Below are positions 1 through 8,322 of a stretch of 11,287 nucleotides of DNA, one piece after another. Within the stretch, counting starts at the first letter, position 1, and each line of letters begins with the position of its first letter. The stretch lies in NCBI GenBank assembly GCA_028868455.1, contig JAGWUK010000046.1, positions 1-11,287 of the forward strand, read 5' to 3'. Below the pieces are notes generated by a model. It was not told the origin of the DNA. It did no database searches and worked only from the letters and a program-made list of their open reading frames with translations. The DNA is from Burkholderiales bacterium (lineage in GTDB: Bacteria > Pseudomonadota > Gammaproteobacteria > Burkholderiales > Burkholderiaceae_D). Position numbers and translations under genes: made by a program.

Positions 1-98
1 TTCTCGGCATCTTTCAAAGTGCAGACGGAAAATAACTTTGGATCGTCTTGCGTACGCAAGGCCGCGACATTGTCGCTATTTGCCGGACCTTGCGTCAT
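1..98 (-). CDS. Unidentified protein, N-terminal fragment (runs off left edge)
   Basis: An open frame starts with ATG at 98-96, 20 bases after the hemB stop codon, and stays open for 32 codons to the window edge. The visible protein begins MTQGPANSDNVAALRTQDDP and continues with a stretch containing LFSVCTLKDAE. It is hydrophilic, with no signal peptide or membrane segment in the visible part, so a cytoplasmic N-terminus is likely. No clear ribosome binding site precedes the ATG. The close spacing suggests co-transcription or translational coupling with hemB. I do not recognise the family. In some Burkholderiales dsbD lies near hemB, but this N-terminus does not look like the exported start of DsbD. 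The start is tentative because the frame is also open upstream into hemB. Confidence 0.5.
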   Translation of the reverse strand, partial: MTQGPANSDNVAALRTQDDPKLFSVCTLKDAE

Positions 99-118
99 GG
101 CCGAATCCGGCTTATAGA

Positions 119-1179
<1,061 letters not shown>

Positions 1180-1375
1180 AACCGCGCCAGCGGTGTTTTA
1201 GTTCCTTGTCGTACGATGTGACTGTTGTCATCGTTACGCCTTGCTTCAACAATTTCGCATAAGTCCTGAGTGACAAAATCGTTGTGGCGAAATGAAAGTG
1301 TCTGACTATACGAATTGTAACGCCGGGGACGCCATCCTTTGCAGGAATTATTTTGCGCTAGATCAGCAGGTTAAT

Positions 1376-1403
1376 GAAACTTTTTATACGTAACAAACTC
1401 TTA
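1376..1403 (+). promoter_or_regulatory. Sigma-E/AlgU-like promoter for the candidate sRNA
   Basis: GAAACTT at 1376-1382 matches six of seven positions of the extracytoplasmic sigma-E -35 consensus GGAACTT. After a 16-base spacer, TCTTA at 1399-1403 matches four of five positions of the -10 element TCTGA. The predicted transcript start, about 1409-1411, falls exactly at the first base of the first hairpin of the candidate sRNA. No good sigma-70 pair with normal spacing is seen at this point. The assignment is by inspection only. Confidence 0.4.
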
Positions 1404-1410
1404 ATGCACA

Positions 1411-1522
1411 GGTTGGCAACATACTCCAAACCTACCGCTTCTCCTCCCTGAGCGGGCACCGTTCGTCCCTATTCGAATCGGTGTTATTCCCCCGGCACAC
1501 ACCACGCTGCCGGGGTTTTTTT
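1411..1522 (+). ncRNA. Candidate small RNA with anti-Shine-Dalgarno hairpin loops
   Basis: About 112 nucleotides on the plus strand fold by inspection into four consecutive stem-loops. SL1 is 1411-1432, where GGTTGG pairs with CCAAACC with one bulged A. SL2 is 1435-1455, where CCGCT pairs with AGCGG around the 11-base loop TCTCCTCCCTG. SL3 is 1457-1483, where CACCGTTCG pairs with CGAATCGGTG, nine pairs with one bulge, around the loop TCCCTATT. SL4 is 1490-1515, an eight-pair GC-rich stem followed by seven T. The RNA runs opposite to engB and ends on its stop codon. This tail-to-tail layout beside engB is the one Spot 42 has in E. coli. The C/U-rich loops could base-pair with ribosome binding sites of target mRNAs. 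No Rfam search was possible. The 5' end is inferred from the fold and the promoter-like element. Confidence 0.6.
1490..1522 (+). terminator. Rightward intrinsic terminator between hemB and engB
   Basis: CCCCGGCA (1490-1497) pairs perfectly with TGCCGGGG (1508-1515) around a 10-base loop, followed by seven T (1516-1522). The T-run is on the plus strand, whereas both flanking genes are on the minus strand. On the minus strand this stem is not followed by a T-run, so it does not serve engB. It therefore implies a plus-strand transcript arising in the gap. The T-run overlaps the first two bases (1521-1523) of the engB stop triplet as read on the plus strand. Confidence 0.85.
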
Positions 1523-2267
1523 ATTCTGGCGCGTGCGTATCGTCGCTCGTCGTCGAAACGCCAGGATCGCTGCTTTCAACAGCATCCGTAGTTTGTTCCT
1601 GCGCAATATCCAAGCCCAGCAAACGCTGTATGGTTGCATCTGCTTCTTCGATGCCGATGCGTTTTAGTGCGGAGAACAGTTGTACGCTGAAAGGAAATTG
1701 TTCGCCATTGTCGTCAACATAGCTGGACAGAACGGACTTTGCTTCGCGCAAAGCGTTTGTACATTCGCTGCGATTGAGCTTGTCTGCTTTCGTCAAAATG
1801 CAATGTACCGGACGACCAGTAGGCGCAAACCATTCCAGCATTTGTATATCGAGATCCGTGAAAGGACGGCGTGCGTCCATGATCAGCACCAGCGCTGCAA
1901 GTTGAGTACGTCTTTGCACGTACGCACCAAGCAGCTGGTTCCAGTGATGTTTGGCCGCACCAGGGACTTCGGCGTAGCCGTAGCCTGGCAAATCCACCAG
2001 CAAGGCGCGGATTTCGTCGACGCGGGTTTCATCTTTGCGATGCATCGCGACATGAGCACCACCGATCGAGAAATAATTGATGTGTTGGGTACGACCAGGT
2101 GTTTTTGAGGCAAAGCAGAGTTTTTTCTGATTACACAGGGTATTAATGGCAGTTGATTTGCCTGCGTTGGAGCGGCCGGCGAAGGCAATTTCCGGGACAT
2201 GGGTACGCGGTAAATCACGTAAATGATTCACTGTCGTAAAAAAACGGGCTTGCCAGAGGATAGACAT
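1521..2267 (-). CDS. engB: Ribosome-biogenesis GTP-binding protein EngB/YsxC/YihA
   Basis: This TRAFAC-class GTPase is needed for late assembly of the large ribosomal subunit in the cytoplasm. All G motifs are visible: G1 GRSNAGKS (31-38), G2 threonine in PGRTQ (57-61), G3 DLPGYG (92-97), G4 TKAD (149-152), and G5 in FSALKR (198-203). At 248 residues it is longer than the roughly 200 residues of short bacterial homologues. Two additions account for this: an insertion between G2 and G3 (about residues 68-88) and a hydrophilic acidic tail from about residue 217, rich in Asp, Glu, Ser and Thr. The ATG at 2267 is preceded by pyrimidine-rich sequence with no Shine-Dalgarno match. It is divergent from cytochrome c4, a neighbour pairing also known from Pseudomonas. 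Its 3' end abuts the terminator of the candidate sRNA. Confidence 0.96.
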   Translation of the reverse strand: MSILWQARFFTTVNHLRDLPRTHVPEIAFAGRSNAGKSTAINTLCNQKKLCFASKTPGRTQHINYFSIGGAHVAMHRKDETRVDEIRALLVDLPGYGYAEVPGAAKHHWNQLLGAYVQRRTQLAALVLIMDARRPFTDLDIQMLEWFAPTGRPVHCILTKADKLNRSECTNALREAKSVLSSYVDDNGEQFPFSVQLFSALKRIGIEEADATIQRLLGLDIAQEQTTDAVESSDPGVSTTSDDTHAPE

Positions 2268-2322
2268 AGAGGGAAGGAATAATGGAAAAATGCAACATAA
2301 GGCAGCAAAAACGCCTAAAAGC

Positions 2323-2334
2323 TATTGTACAATA
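2323..2334. promoter_or_regulatory. Perfect 12-base palindrome between engB and cytochrome c4
   Basis: TATTGTACAATA is its own reverse complement. It contains a TACAAT -10-like hexamer on each strand, so it could act as paired -10 elements or as an operator in this 199-base divergent region. No convincing -35 hexamer lies at 16-18 bases on either side. Its function is unproven. Confidence 0.3.
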
Positions 2335-2466
2335 AGGGGTTAGGTCTTGGGCAGTTGTAAAATTGCCGCCAGTTAAGGGTTGTTGTCATCAATACGAGGT
2401 CGTCAACCCAGCAGCAACGCGTCGCCATCAGGGCAAATTTCCACTATTTAGTCTCAGGGTGTTTGA

Positions 2467-3135
2467 ATGAACCGTGCTTTCCTACCGTTTTTGAAGTCTC
2501 TCAGCATCGCTCTCCTGGCGGTGTCATCTGTTGCCTCCGTGGCTTACGCCAGCGAAGAAGCCAAAGCAGCTAAAGCTGATCCGGCAAAAGGTGCCACGCT
2601 GTTTAGTAATGGCGATGCAGCACGCGGTATTGTTGCCTGTGCGTCTTGCCACGGTGAAGCCGGAAATTCAACGATTACCGTCAACCCAAAACTGGCAGGT
2701 CAACACGAAGCCTACATCGCCAAACAGTTGCATGATTTTACAGGCGCTGATCGCAACAATGCGGTAATGACTACTTTTGCCAAAGCAATGACACCAGAAG
2801 ACATGAAAAATCTGGCCGCTTATTTGTCTACGCAAAAACCAAAACCAGGCGCTGCCAAGAACAAGGATATCGTCGAAATCGGCAAGCAGATCTACCGCGG
2901 TGGTATTGCCGAGAAAAACGTACCTGCCTGCGCAGGCTGCCATAGCCCGAACGGTGCAGGGATTCCTGCGCAATTCCCACGTATTGCTGGTCAGCATCAG
3001 GATTACACCATCGCTCAATTGACGAACTTCCGTACCGGCGCACGTAAAAACAGCGCGCAAATGAGCGTGATCGGTAAAAAGATGTCAGACGATGAAATGA
3101 AAGCTGTTGCGGATTACATTGCCGGCCTGAAATAA
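2467..3135 (+). CDS. Di-haem cytochrome c4, periplasmic
   Basis: This is a periplasmic electron carrier with two class I cytochrome c domains. Family members pass electrons from the bc1 complex to terminal oxidases, for example cbb3 type. The 222-residue precursor has an N-terminal signal peptide, with a likely cut after VAYA at about residue 28. Two haem-attachment motifs are present: CASCH at 58-62 and CAGCH at 155-159. Candidate distal methionine ligands are M101 or M108 for domain 1 and M199 or M206 for domain 2. The repeated LAGQH / IAGQH segments (about 76-80 and 173-177) show the internal duplication of the family. The ATG at 2467 follows AGGG at about 7 bases. A strong terminator lies directly downstream, so this abundant protein is probably transcribed mostly on its own, although its maturation genes resB and ccsB follow at once. 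Confidence 0.95.
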   Translation: MNRAFLPFLKSLSIALLAVSSVASVAYASEEAKAAKADPAKGATLFSNGDAARGIVACASCHGEAGNSTITVNPKLAGQHEAYIAKQLHDFTGADRNNAVMTTFAKAMTPEDMKNLAAYLSTQKPKPGAAKNKDIVEIGKQIYRGGIAEKNVPACAGCHSPNGAGIPAQFPRIAGQHQDYTIAQLTNFRTGARKNSAQMSVIGKKMSDDEMKAVADYIAGLK

Positions 3136-3166
3136 TTCATCTTTACAAAATAAAATAAAAATCGGA

Positions 3167-3198
3167 GGGGGTGGCGTGAATGCCATCCCCTTTTTTTT
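3167..3198 (+). terminator. Intrinsic terminator after cytochrome c4
   Basis: GGGGGTGGC (3167-3175) pairs with GCCATCCCC (3182-3190) as nine pairs including one G-T wobble, around a six-base loop, followed by eight T. It lies 31 bases after the cytochrome c4 stop codon and only 21 bases before the resB ATG. It should therefore limit readthrough from the cytochrome gene into the assembly genes. Confidence 0.9.
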
Positions 3199-3219
3199 CG
3201 AATTTACACGCGGAGAAGT

Positions 3220-5397
3220 ATGAATCTCAAGACCGACACCGACCTGGCAACAGACACTGGCGGTATTAAGGTAAATGTCCGGCAACGATGGATCGCGGAA
3301 AGTATCGAGTTGCTTTCATCCATGCGTTTTGCAATCAGTTTACTGACGCTGATCGCGATCGCCTCCATCATCGGTACCGTGCTCAAGCAGAACGAGCCCA
3401 TGCCCAACTATGTGAATCAGTTAGGGCCATTCTGGTTCGATATATTCAATAAACTCAGTCTGTACTCCGTCTATTCGGCCTGGTGGTTTTTGCTGATCAT
3501 GGGTTTTCTGGTGTTATCGACGTCGCTCTGCGTGATTCGGAATGCCCCAAAAATGCTGAAAGACATGCGTAGCTGGCGCGAAAACGTTCGTGAGCAATCG
3601 CTGCGCAATTTTCATCACAAAGCCGAATGGCAGACACCGCAAGCACGTCAGCAACTCATCGCACTTTTCAGTGATCATTTGTCGCGCATCGGATATCGTT
3701 TCAAGCTGGTAGAAAAAGATCAGGCAACCCTGATTGCAGCCAAGCAGGGAGCGGCTAATAAATGGGGCTATATCTTTGCACATAGTGCCATCGTGATTAT
3801 CTGCATAGGCGGATTGCTCGATTCGGAATTGCCAATTCGTTTCCAGCAATGGTTCATGGGTAAAGTGCCGTTTGATGGAAACGGCATCATTGCAAAAATT
3901 CCCCAACAACACCGCTTGCCGCTTGCCAATCCCACATTCCGTGGCAATACCATGATCCCAGAGGGAGCCAGTAGCGATACGGCAATCATTCCCCAGCAAA
4001 ACGGCGTGTTGATACAAGATTTGCCATTCACCATTAAATTAAACAAGTTCACCATCGATTTTTACAGTACCGGTATGCCGAAACTGTTTGCCAGTGATGT
4101 CACCGTCACCGATCATGCGACTGGCAAGAGTTTTGACTCAACTATCAAAGTAAATCAGCCTTTGATCTACAAAGGGATTGCCGTATATCAATCCAGCTTT
4201 GAAGACGGCGGCAGTCGTTTGCATATGACGGCTTATCCAATGCAAGGCGATGCCATGAACAGCTTTAAGCTCAATGGCGAAGTCGGTGGCAGTACGCCCT
4301 TATCCGCGCAAGCCGGCAATAATTACAGCATAGAGTGGTCAGGGTTTCGTCCGTTTAACGTGGAAAATATGGCGCGCAATGGCGCTGATGTGCGTGCAGT
4401 CAATTCCGGCAAAACGTTCAATGAGAAATTTGTCGCAGGACTAGACAAGCAACTGGGGTCCGCCGGAAAGAACGCGCATAGCAAAGAATTGAAAAACGTT
4501 GGTCCCAGCATTCAGTACAAACTGCGTGACAAGAACGGGCAGGCCAGAGAGTTTCATAATTTCATGCAACCCGTCTTGTTAGATGGCGCTTATGTATTTT
4601 TGGCTGGTACGCGTGATTCCCCGGATGAGCAATTCAGCTACCTGCGCATCCCCGCCGACGATGACGACAGCGTGAAAGAATGGATGCGTTTGCGCGCAGC
4701 CGTGAACAATCCTGAGTTGCGACAAATTGCCGCACAACGTTATGCCTTGCGAGCTTTGCCAAAAAAAGTGAATGATGCGGGTCAGATGCAAATGCAATTG
4801 ACTGAATCGGCTAAAAAAAGCATGAGTATTTTTGCAGGCGATGGCAAGCAAGCAGGTTATATTGCGATCTCCAAATTTCTTGAGCAAATTCCTGCGGCTG
4901 AGCAGATGAAGGCGGCCGATGTTTTCATGAAAATCCTGAATGGCAGTTTGTGGGATTTATGGTCGGCTGCCAGGGAAAAAGACGGTTTGCCGGCGCCAGA
5001 ATTAAACGATAAACATGCGCGCTTTTTACAAATGGCGACCGGGGCAATTTCTGATTCCTTTTTCTATGGCGCTCCGGTTTATCTGCAGTTGAACGGATTC
5101 GAGGAAGTCAAGGCATCCGTTTTACAGGTCACCCGTTCACCCGGTAAGAAAGTGGTCTACCTGGGGTGTCTGTTCCTGGTCCTGGGCGTGTTTGCCATGT
5201 TTTACATCCGCGAAAGACGCTTGTGGATATGGATCAAGGACGATGCGACTGGATCAAGTACATTAATGGCCTTAAGCTCGCAGCGTAAAACCCTGGACTT
5301 TGACAAGGAATTTGAGCAGCTAAAGGCACAACTTTCCCAGATATCCACGGTCAATAGTGAACATGTTCAGAAAGGTCAGGAACAAGGAAAGCCGTAA
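3220..5397 (+). CDS. resB: Cytochrome c biogenesis protein ResB (Ccs1), System II
   Basis: ResB and CcsB form the System II cytochrome c synthetase, which exports haem and attaches it to CXXCH motifs of apocytochromes in the periplasm. The 725-residue protein has three hydrophobic segments near the N-terminus (about 35-55, 86-107 and 181-200). A large periplasmic domain follows, then a fourth segment at about 645-663 and a 62-residue cytoplasmic tail. H188, in the FAHSAI stretch of the third segment, is at the position of a conserved haem-related histidine. The family signature VNQPLIYKG followed by VYQSSF lies at about 311-325. The ATG at 3220 has GGAG at 3212-3215. The gene sits 51 bases before ccsB, so the two are probably co-transcribed. 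No distinct promoter is seen in the short gap after the c4 terminator, so expression may depend on readthrough or a promoter inside the preceding gene. Confidence 0.95.
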   Translation: MNLKTDTDLATDTGGIKVNVRQRWIAESIELLSSMRFAISLLTLIAIASIIGTVLKQNEPMPNYVNQLGPFWFDIFNKLSLYSVYSAWWFLLIMGFLVLSTSLCVIRNAPKMLKDMRSWRENVREQSLRNFHHKAEWQTPQARQQLIALFSDHLSRIGYRFKLVEKDQATLIAAKQGAANKWGYIFAHSAIVIICIGGLLDSELPIRFQQWFMGKVPFDGNGIIAKIPQQHRLPLANPTFRGNTMIPEGASSDTAIIPQQNGVLIQDLPFTIKLNKFTIDFYSTGMPKLFASDVTVTDHATGKSFDSTIKVNQPLIYKGIAVYQSSFEDGGSRLHMTAYPMQGDAMNSFKLNGEVGGSTPLSAQAGNNYSIEWSGFRPFNVENMARNGADVRAVNSGKTFNEKFVAGLDKQLGSAGKNAHSKELKNVGPSIQYKLRDKNGQAREFHNFMQPVLLDGAYVFLAGTRDSPDEQFSYLRIPADDDDSVKEWMRLRAAVNNPELRQIAAQRYALRALPKKVNDAGQMQMQLTESAKKSMSIFAGDGKQAGYIAISKFLEQIPAAEQMKAADVFMKILNGSLWDLWSAAREKDGLPAPELNDKHARFLQMATGAISDSFFYGAPVYLQLNGFEEVKASVLQVTRSPGKKVVYLGCLFLVLGVFAMFYIRERRLWIWIKDDATGSSTLMALSSQRKTLDFDKEFEQLKAQLSQISTVNSEHVQKGQEQGKP

Positions 5398-5451
5398 TCG
5401 ACTACACTGAAGGACGCTCGACTTCTGTAGGTTGGCATTGAAGGAAATATG

Positions 5452-6597
5452 ATGGAACTGACACAAAATTACACGCCTTACCAGGGTTTCTTTAAACGCT
5501 TGACGATTGCCGACTGGCTCTACGCGGTGGCTCTTTGCATGGCTTCATTGTTCGCACTGAGCCGCTTTGGTGCGCATATGGACGTTTACGAAAAAGCCAT
5601 TTTGCTGCTGGCCGCGCCAACGTTTGCGTGGCTGGGCTGGCATTGGAAATCTGTGCGTGTCCTGATACCGGTCCTGGCCATGCTGAGTTTGCTGGCGATT
5701 CAGATGTACGACGGTTCACTGGACATGGCCAATAAAAAATTTCTTTTGAAATACCTGTTGTCCAGCCAGTCAGCGATTTTGTGGATGAGCACTTTGTTTT
5801 TTCTGTCCACCTTGTTTTACTGGGGTGGCCTGTTGATGCGATCGGAGACCGGTTCATCAATTGGCAGCATGTTGTGCTGGGCAGCCGTGGTGATGGGATT
5901 TACCGGCATGCTGGTTCGCTGGTACGAATCTTATCTGGTTGGCACCGATGTCGGGCATATTCCGGTTTCCAATCTGTATGAAGTATTTATTTTGTTTTCC
6001 ATGATTACGGCTTTGTTTTATTTGTATTACGAACAGCAATACCGTACTCGCCAGCTAGGATCCTTTGTCTTATTGGTTATTTCTGCTGCCGTAGGATTTT
6101 TGCTGTGGTACACAGTGAGCCGCGATGCCGCGGAAATCCAGCCATTGGTGCCTGCATTGCAAAGCTGGTGGATGAAAATTCATGTTCCTGCGAATTTCAT
6201 TGGTTATGGCACTTTCTCGTTGGCTGCGATGGTGGCACTGGCTTATCTGCTGAAATCTAAAGGTATGTTGCAAGATCGCCTGCCTTCGCTAGAAGTGCTG
6301 GATGACGTGATGTACAAGGCGATTGCGGTCGGTTTCGCCTTTTTTACAATTGCCACTATCCTCGGCGCTTTGTGGGCTGCTGACGCCTGGGGCGGCTACT
6401 GGTCCTGGGATCCGAAAGAAACCTGGGCGTTGATCGTCTGGCTCAACTATGCGGCCTGGTTGCACATGCGTCTGATGAAAGGCTTGCGCGGACAAGTTGC
6501 GGCGTGGTGGGCGCTGGTTGGATTATTAGTCACGACGTTTGCATTTCTTGGTGTCAATATGTTCCTCTCGGGCCTGCATTCTTACGGCACACTATAA
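5452..6597 (+). CDS. ccsB: Cytochrome c biogenesis protein CcsB (ResC/CcsA type), System II
   Basis: This polytopic inner-membrane haem-handling protein is the partner of ResB. Counting from the upstream ATG at 5449 it has 382 residues. The WWD haem-binding motif WAADAWGGYWSWDPKETW is at about 309-326 and is diagnostic of the CcmC/CcmF/CcsA family. Conserved histidines flank it: one in KIHVPANFIGYGTF, H339 in AAWLH, and H377 in SGLHSYG. The GHIPVSNLYEVF stretch is also typical. Two tandem ATG codons occur at 5449 and 5452. The AAGGA at 5441-5445 is 3 bases from the first and 6 from the second, so I prefer 5452. A hairpin that may end the resB-ccsB transcript follows at 6661. Naming is inconsistent in the literature: ccsA, ccsB and resC all refer to this family. 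Confidence 0.95.
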   Translation: MELTQNYTPYQGFFKRLTIADWLYAVALCMASLFALSRFGAHMDVYEKAILLLAAPTFAWLGWHWKSVRVLIPVLAMLSLLAIQMYDGSLDMANKKFLLKYLLSSQSAILWMSTLFFLSTLFYWGGLLMRSETGSSIGSMLCWAAVVMGFTGMLVRWYESYLVGTDVGHIPVSNLYEVFILFSMITALFYLYYEQQYRTRQLGSFVLLVISAAVGFLLWYTVSRDAAEIQPLVPALQSWWMKIHVPANFIGYGTFSLAAMVALAYLLKSKGMLQDRLPSLEVLDDVMYKAIAVGFAFFTIATILGALWAADAWGGYWSWDPKETWALIVWLNYAAWLHMRLMKGLRGQVAAWWALVGLLVTTFAFLGVNMFLSGLHSYGTL

Positions 6598-6660
6598 ATT
6601 CTGGAGAATTGCGTAAGGTTCTGCCGATTCTGACGACTCATGAGAAACTAAGTTATCGAG

Positions 6661-6685
6661 CGCGTATCTGAACAATACGCGTTTT
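6661..6685 (+). terminator. Probable terminator after ccsB
   Basis: CGCGTAT (6661-6667) pairs perfectly with ATACGCG (6675-6681) around a seven-base loop, followed by TTTT, then CCC and more T. The stem is only moderately GC-rich and the T-run is short, so termination may be partial. It separates resB-ccsB from msrPQ, where the 116-base gap leaves room for a separate promoter. Confidence 0.6.
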
Positions 6686-6713
6686 CCCTTTCGTTTCAGT
6701 CACGGAGTCCATC

Positions 6714-7694
6714 ATGTTGATCAAACGTAGCCCTCAGGGCATAGATTTACCTCTCCCATCGGAAATCACACCAAGAGCGGTGTTTGAGTCACGTCGCGAG
6801 TTCATCCGTACACTAGCTCTAGGTGCCGTTGCCGGGAGTGGCCTGTGGGAAATGGCGAATCGTGAAGCCTTTGCGCAAGCGCCCGGCGCGCAAAAATTGT
6901 CCGCAGCGCTGAATCCGGCCTACGCCTTGTTAGAGAAGAAAACGGCGTACAAAGATGCAACAACCTACAACAATTTCTACGAATTCGGCACCGATAAAGC
7001 TGATCCCGCACAAACCGCAGGTACGCTCAGGCCACGTCCCTGGACAGTCAGTATCGAAGGGGAAGTAAAAAAACCTTTACTGCTCGATCTCGACAGTCTG
7101 CAAAAGCTGGCGCCTCTGGAAGAGCGTATTTATCGTTTGCGCTGTGTCGAAGGCTGGTCGATGGTCATTCCTTGGGTCGGGTACTCGCTGTCGCATTTGC
7201 TAAAAAAAGTGGAGCCGACATCGAATGCACGTTATGTCGAATTCATAACGCTGGAAGACAAAAAACAAATGCCAGGCTTGCGTAGTCCGGTGCTTGAATG
7301 GCCGTATGTCGAGGGATTGCGTCTTGATGAGGCGAATCATCCTCTGGCGCTGTTGACAGTTGGCATGTATGGCGAAGTATTACCCAATCAAAATGGTGCA
7401 CCGGTAAGAATCGTCGTGCCCTGGAAATATGGTTTTAAGTCGGCCAAATCCATCGTCAAAATTCGCTTTACCAAGGACCAGCCGCGCACGGCATGGAATC
7501 TGGCAGCACCAAATGAATACGGTTTTTACTCGAACGTCAATCCGAACGTGGATCACCCACGCTGGTCGCAGGCAACAGAGCGCCGCATCGGTGAAGACGG
7601 ATTTTTTGCACGCAAGCGCAAGACTCTGATGTTCAACGGCTATCCTGAAGTCGCGTCTTTGTATGCGGGCATGGATCTGAAGAAATTTTATTAG
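6714..7694 (+). CDS. msrP: Periplasmic methionine sulfoxide reductase, molybdopterin subunit MsrP (YedY)
   Basis: MsrP is a Mo-molybdopterin enzyme that reduces protein-bound methionine sulfoxide in the periplasm and so repairs envelope proteins after oxidative or chlorine stress. The 326-residue precursor has a twin-arginine signal, [14 protein letters not shown] from residue 26, followed by a hydrophobic stretch and a likely cleavage after AFAQA at about residue 56. It is therefore exported folded by Tat. The molybdenum-coordinating cysteine is C144 in [11 protein letters not shown]. The family stretch [14 protein letters not shown] lies at about 85-98. The ATG at 6714 follows GGAG at 6 bases. 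It is directly coupled to msrQ, whose ATG begins one base after its stop codon. It receives electrons from MsrQ. It lies beside the cytochrome c assembly genes, but a hairpin terminator separates them. Confidence 0.96.
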   Translation: MLIKRSPQGIDLPLPSEITPRAVFESRREFIRTLALGAVAGSGLWEMANREAFAQAPGAQKLSAALNPAYALLEKKTAYKDATTYNNFYEFGTDKADPAQTAGTLRPRPWTVSIEGEVKKPLLLDLDSLQKLAPLEERIYRLRCVEGWSMVIPWVGYSLSHLLKKVEPTSNARYVEFITLEDKKQMPGLRSPVLEWPYVEGLRLDEANHPLALLTVGMYGEVLPNQNGAPVRIVVPWKYGFKSAKSIVKIRFTKDQPRTAWNLAAPNEYGFYSNVNPNVDHPRWSQATERRIGEDGFFARKRKTLMFNGYPEVASLYAGMDLKKFY

Positions 7695-7695
7695 T

Positions 7696-8322
7696 ATGCT
7701 GCTCTCCACTGCCCATATTTCCCGACTGAAGGCAATCTTGTTTGTCATTGCCTTGCTACCGTTTTTGCGGCTGCTCACTTTTGTATTTCTGGATAAACTC
7801 GGCGCTAATCCGATTGAATTTATCACGCGCAATACCGGTGACTGGACCTTGTATTTTCTTTGCATCACACTTTGCGTGACGCCAGCTCGCAAACTGTTTG
7901 GTTGGCCGTGGCTGATACGGATGCGTCGTATGCTGGGTTTATTTGCGTTTTTTTATGCTGCGCTGCATTTCACCACGTTCTTGTGGTTCGACCATTTTTT
8001 TGACTGGCAGGAGATGTGGAAAGATGTTCTGAAACGCCCATTCATCACCGTTGGTTTCAGCGCTTTTGTCCTGTTGATTCCGCTTGCGCTGACCAGTACC
8101 AATAAGATGATTAAACGGCTGGGCGGGAAGCGCTGGCAGTATCTGCATAGGCTGGTGTATGTCATCGCACCGCTGGGCATATTGCATTATTACTGGATGA
8201 AAGCTGGCAAGCACGATTTGTCACAACCGATATTGTTTGGCTTGATCGTTGCTGCTTTGCTGATGCTGCGTCTCTGGTGGCGCTGGTTTGGACGCGACCC
8301 TGTCGTCGTAACCCGCGCTTAA
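7696..8322 (+). CDS. msrQ: Haem-binding membrane subunit MsrQ (YedZ)
   Basis: MsrQ is a polytopic inner-membrane b-type haem protein that passes electrons from the quinone pool or a flavin reductase to periplasmic MsrP. The 208 residues contain about six hydrophobic segments, and the family length fits. Probable haem-ligand histidines are H91 in the FYAALHFTTF segment, H151 in QYLHRLVYV and H164 in GILHYYW. The conserved GDWTLYFL and RRMLGLF stretches are present. The ATG is one base after the msrP stop, so translation is probably coupled. No independent ribosome binding site is obvious. The TAA stop overlaps the stop of the opposing gene within the palindrome TTAA (8319-8322). Confidence 0.95.
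   Translation: MLLSTAHISRLKAILFVIALLPFLRLLTFVFLDKLGANPIEFITRNTGDWTLYFLCITLCVTPARKLFGWPWLIRMRRMLGLFAFFYAALHFTTFLWFDHFFDWQEMWKDVLKRPFITVGFSAFVLLIPLALTSTNKMIKRLGGKRWQYLHRLVYVIAPLGILHYYWMKAGKHDLSQPILFGLIVAALLMLRLWWRWFGRDPVVVTRA

Noticed and set aside
7380..7892. 170-codon minus-strand open frame across msrP and msrQ
   Set aside because: It is antisense to two well-recognised genes, with no motif, signal peptide or ribosome binding site, so it is a shadow frame.
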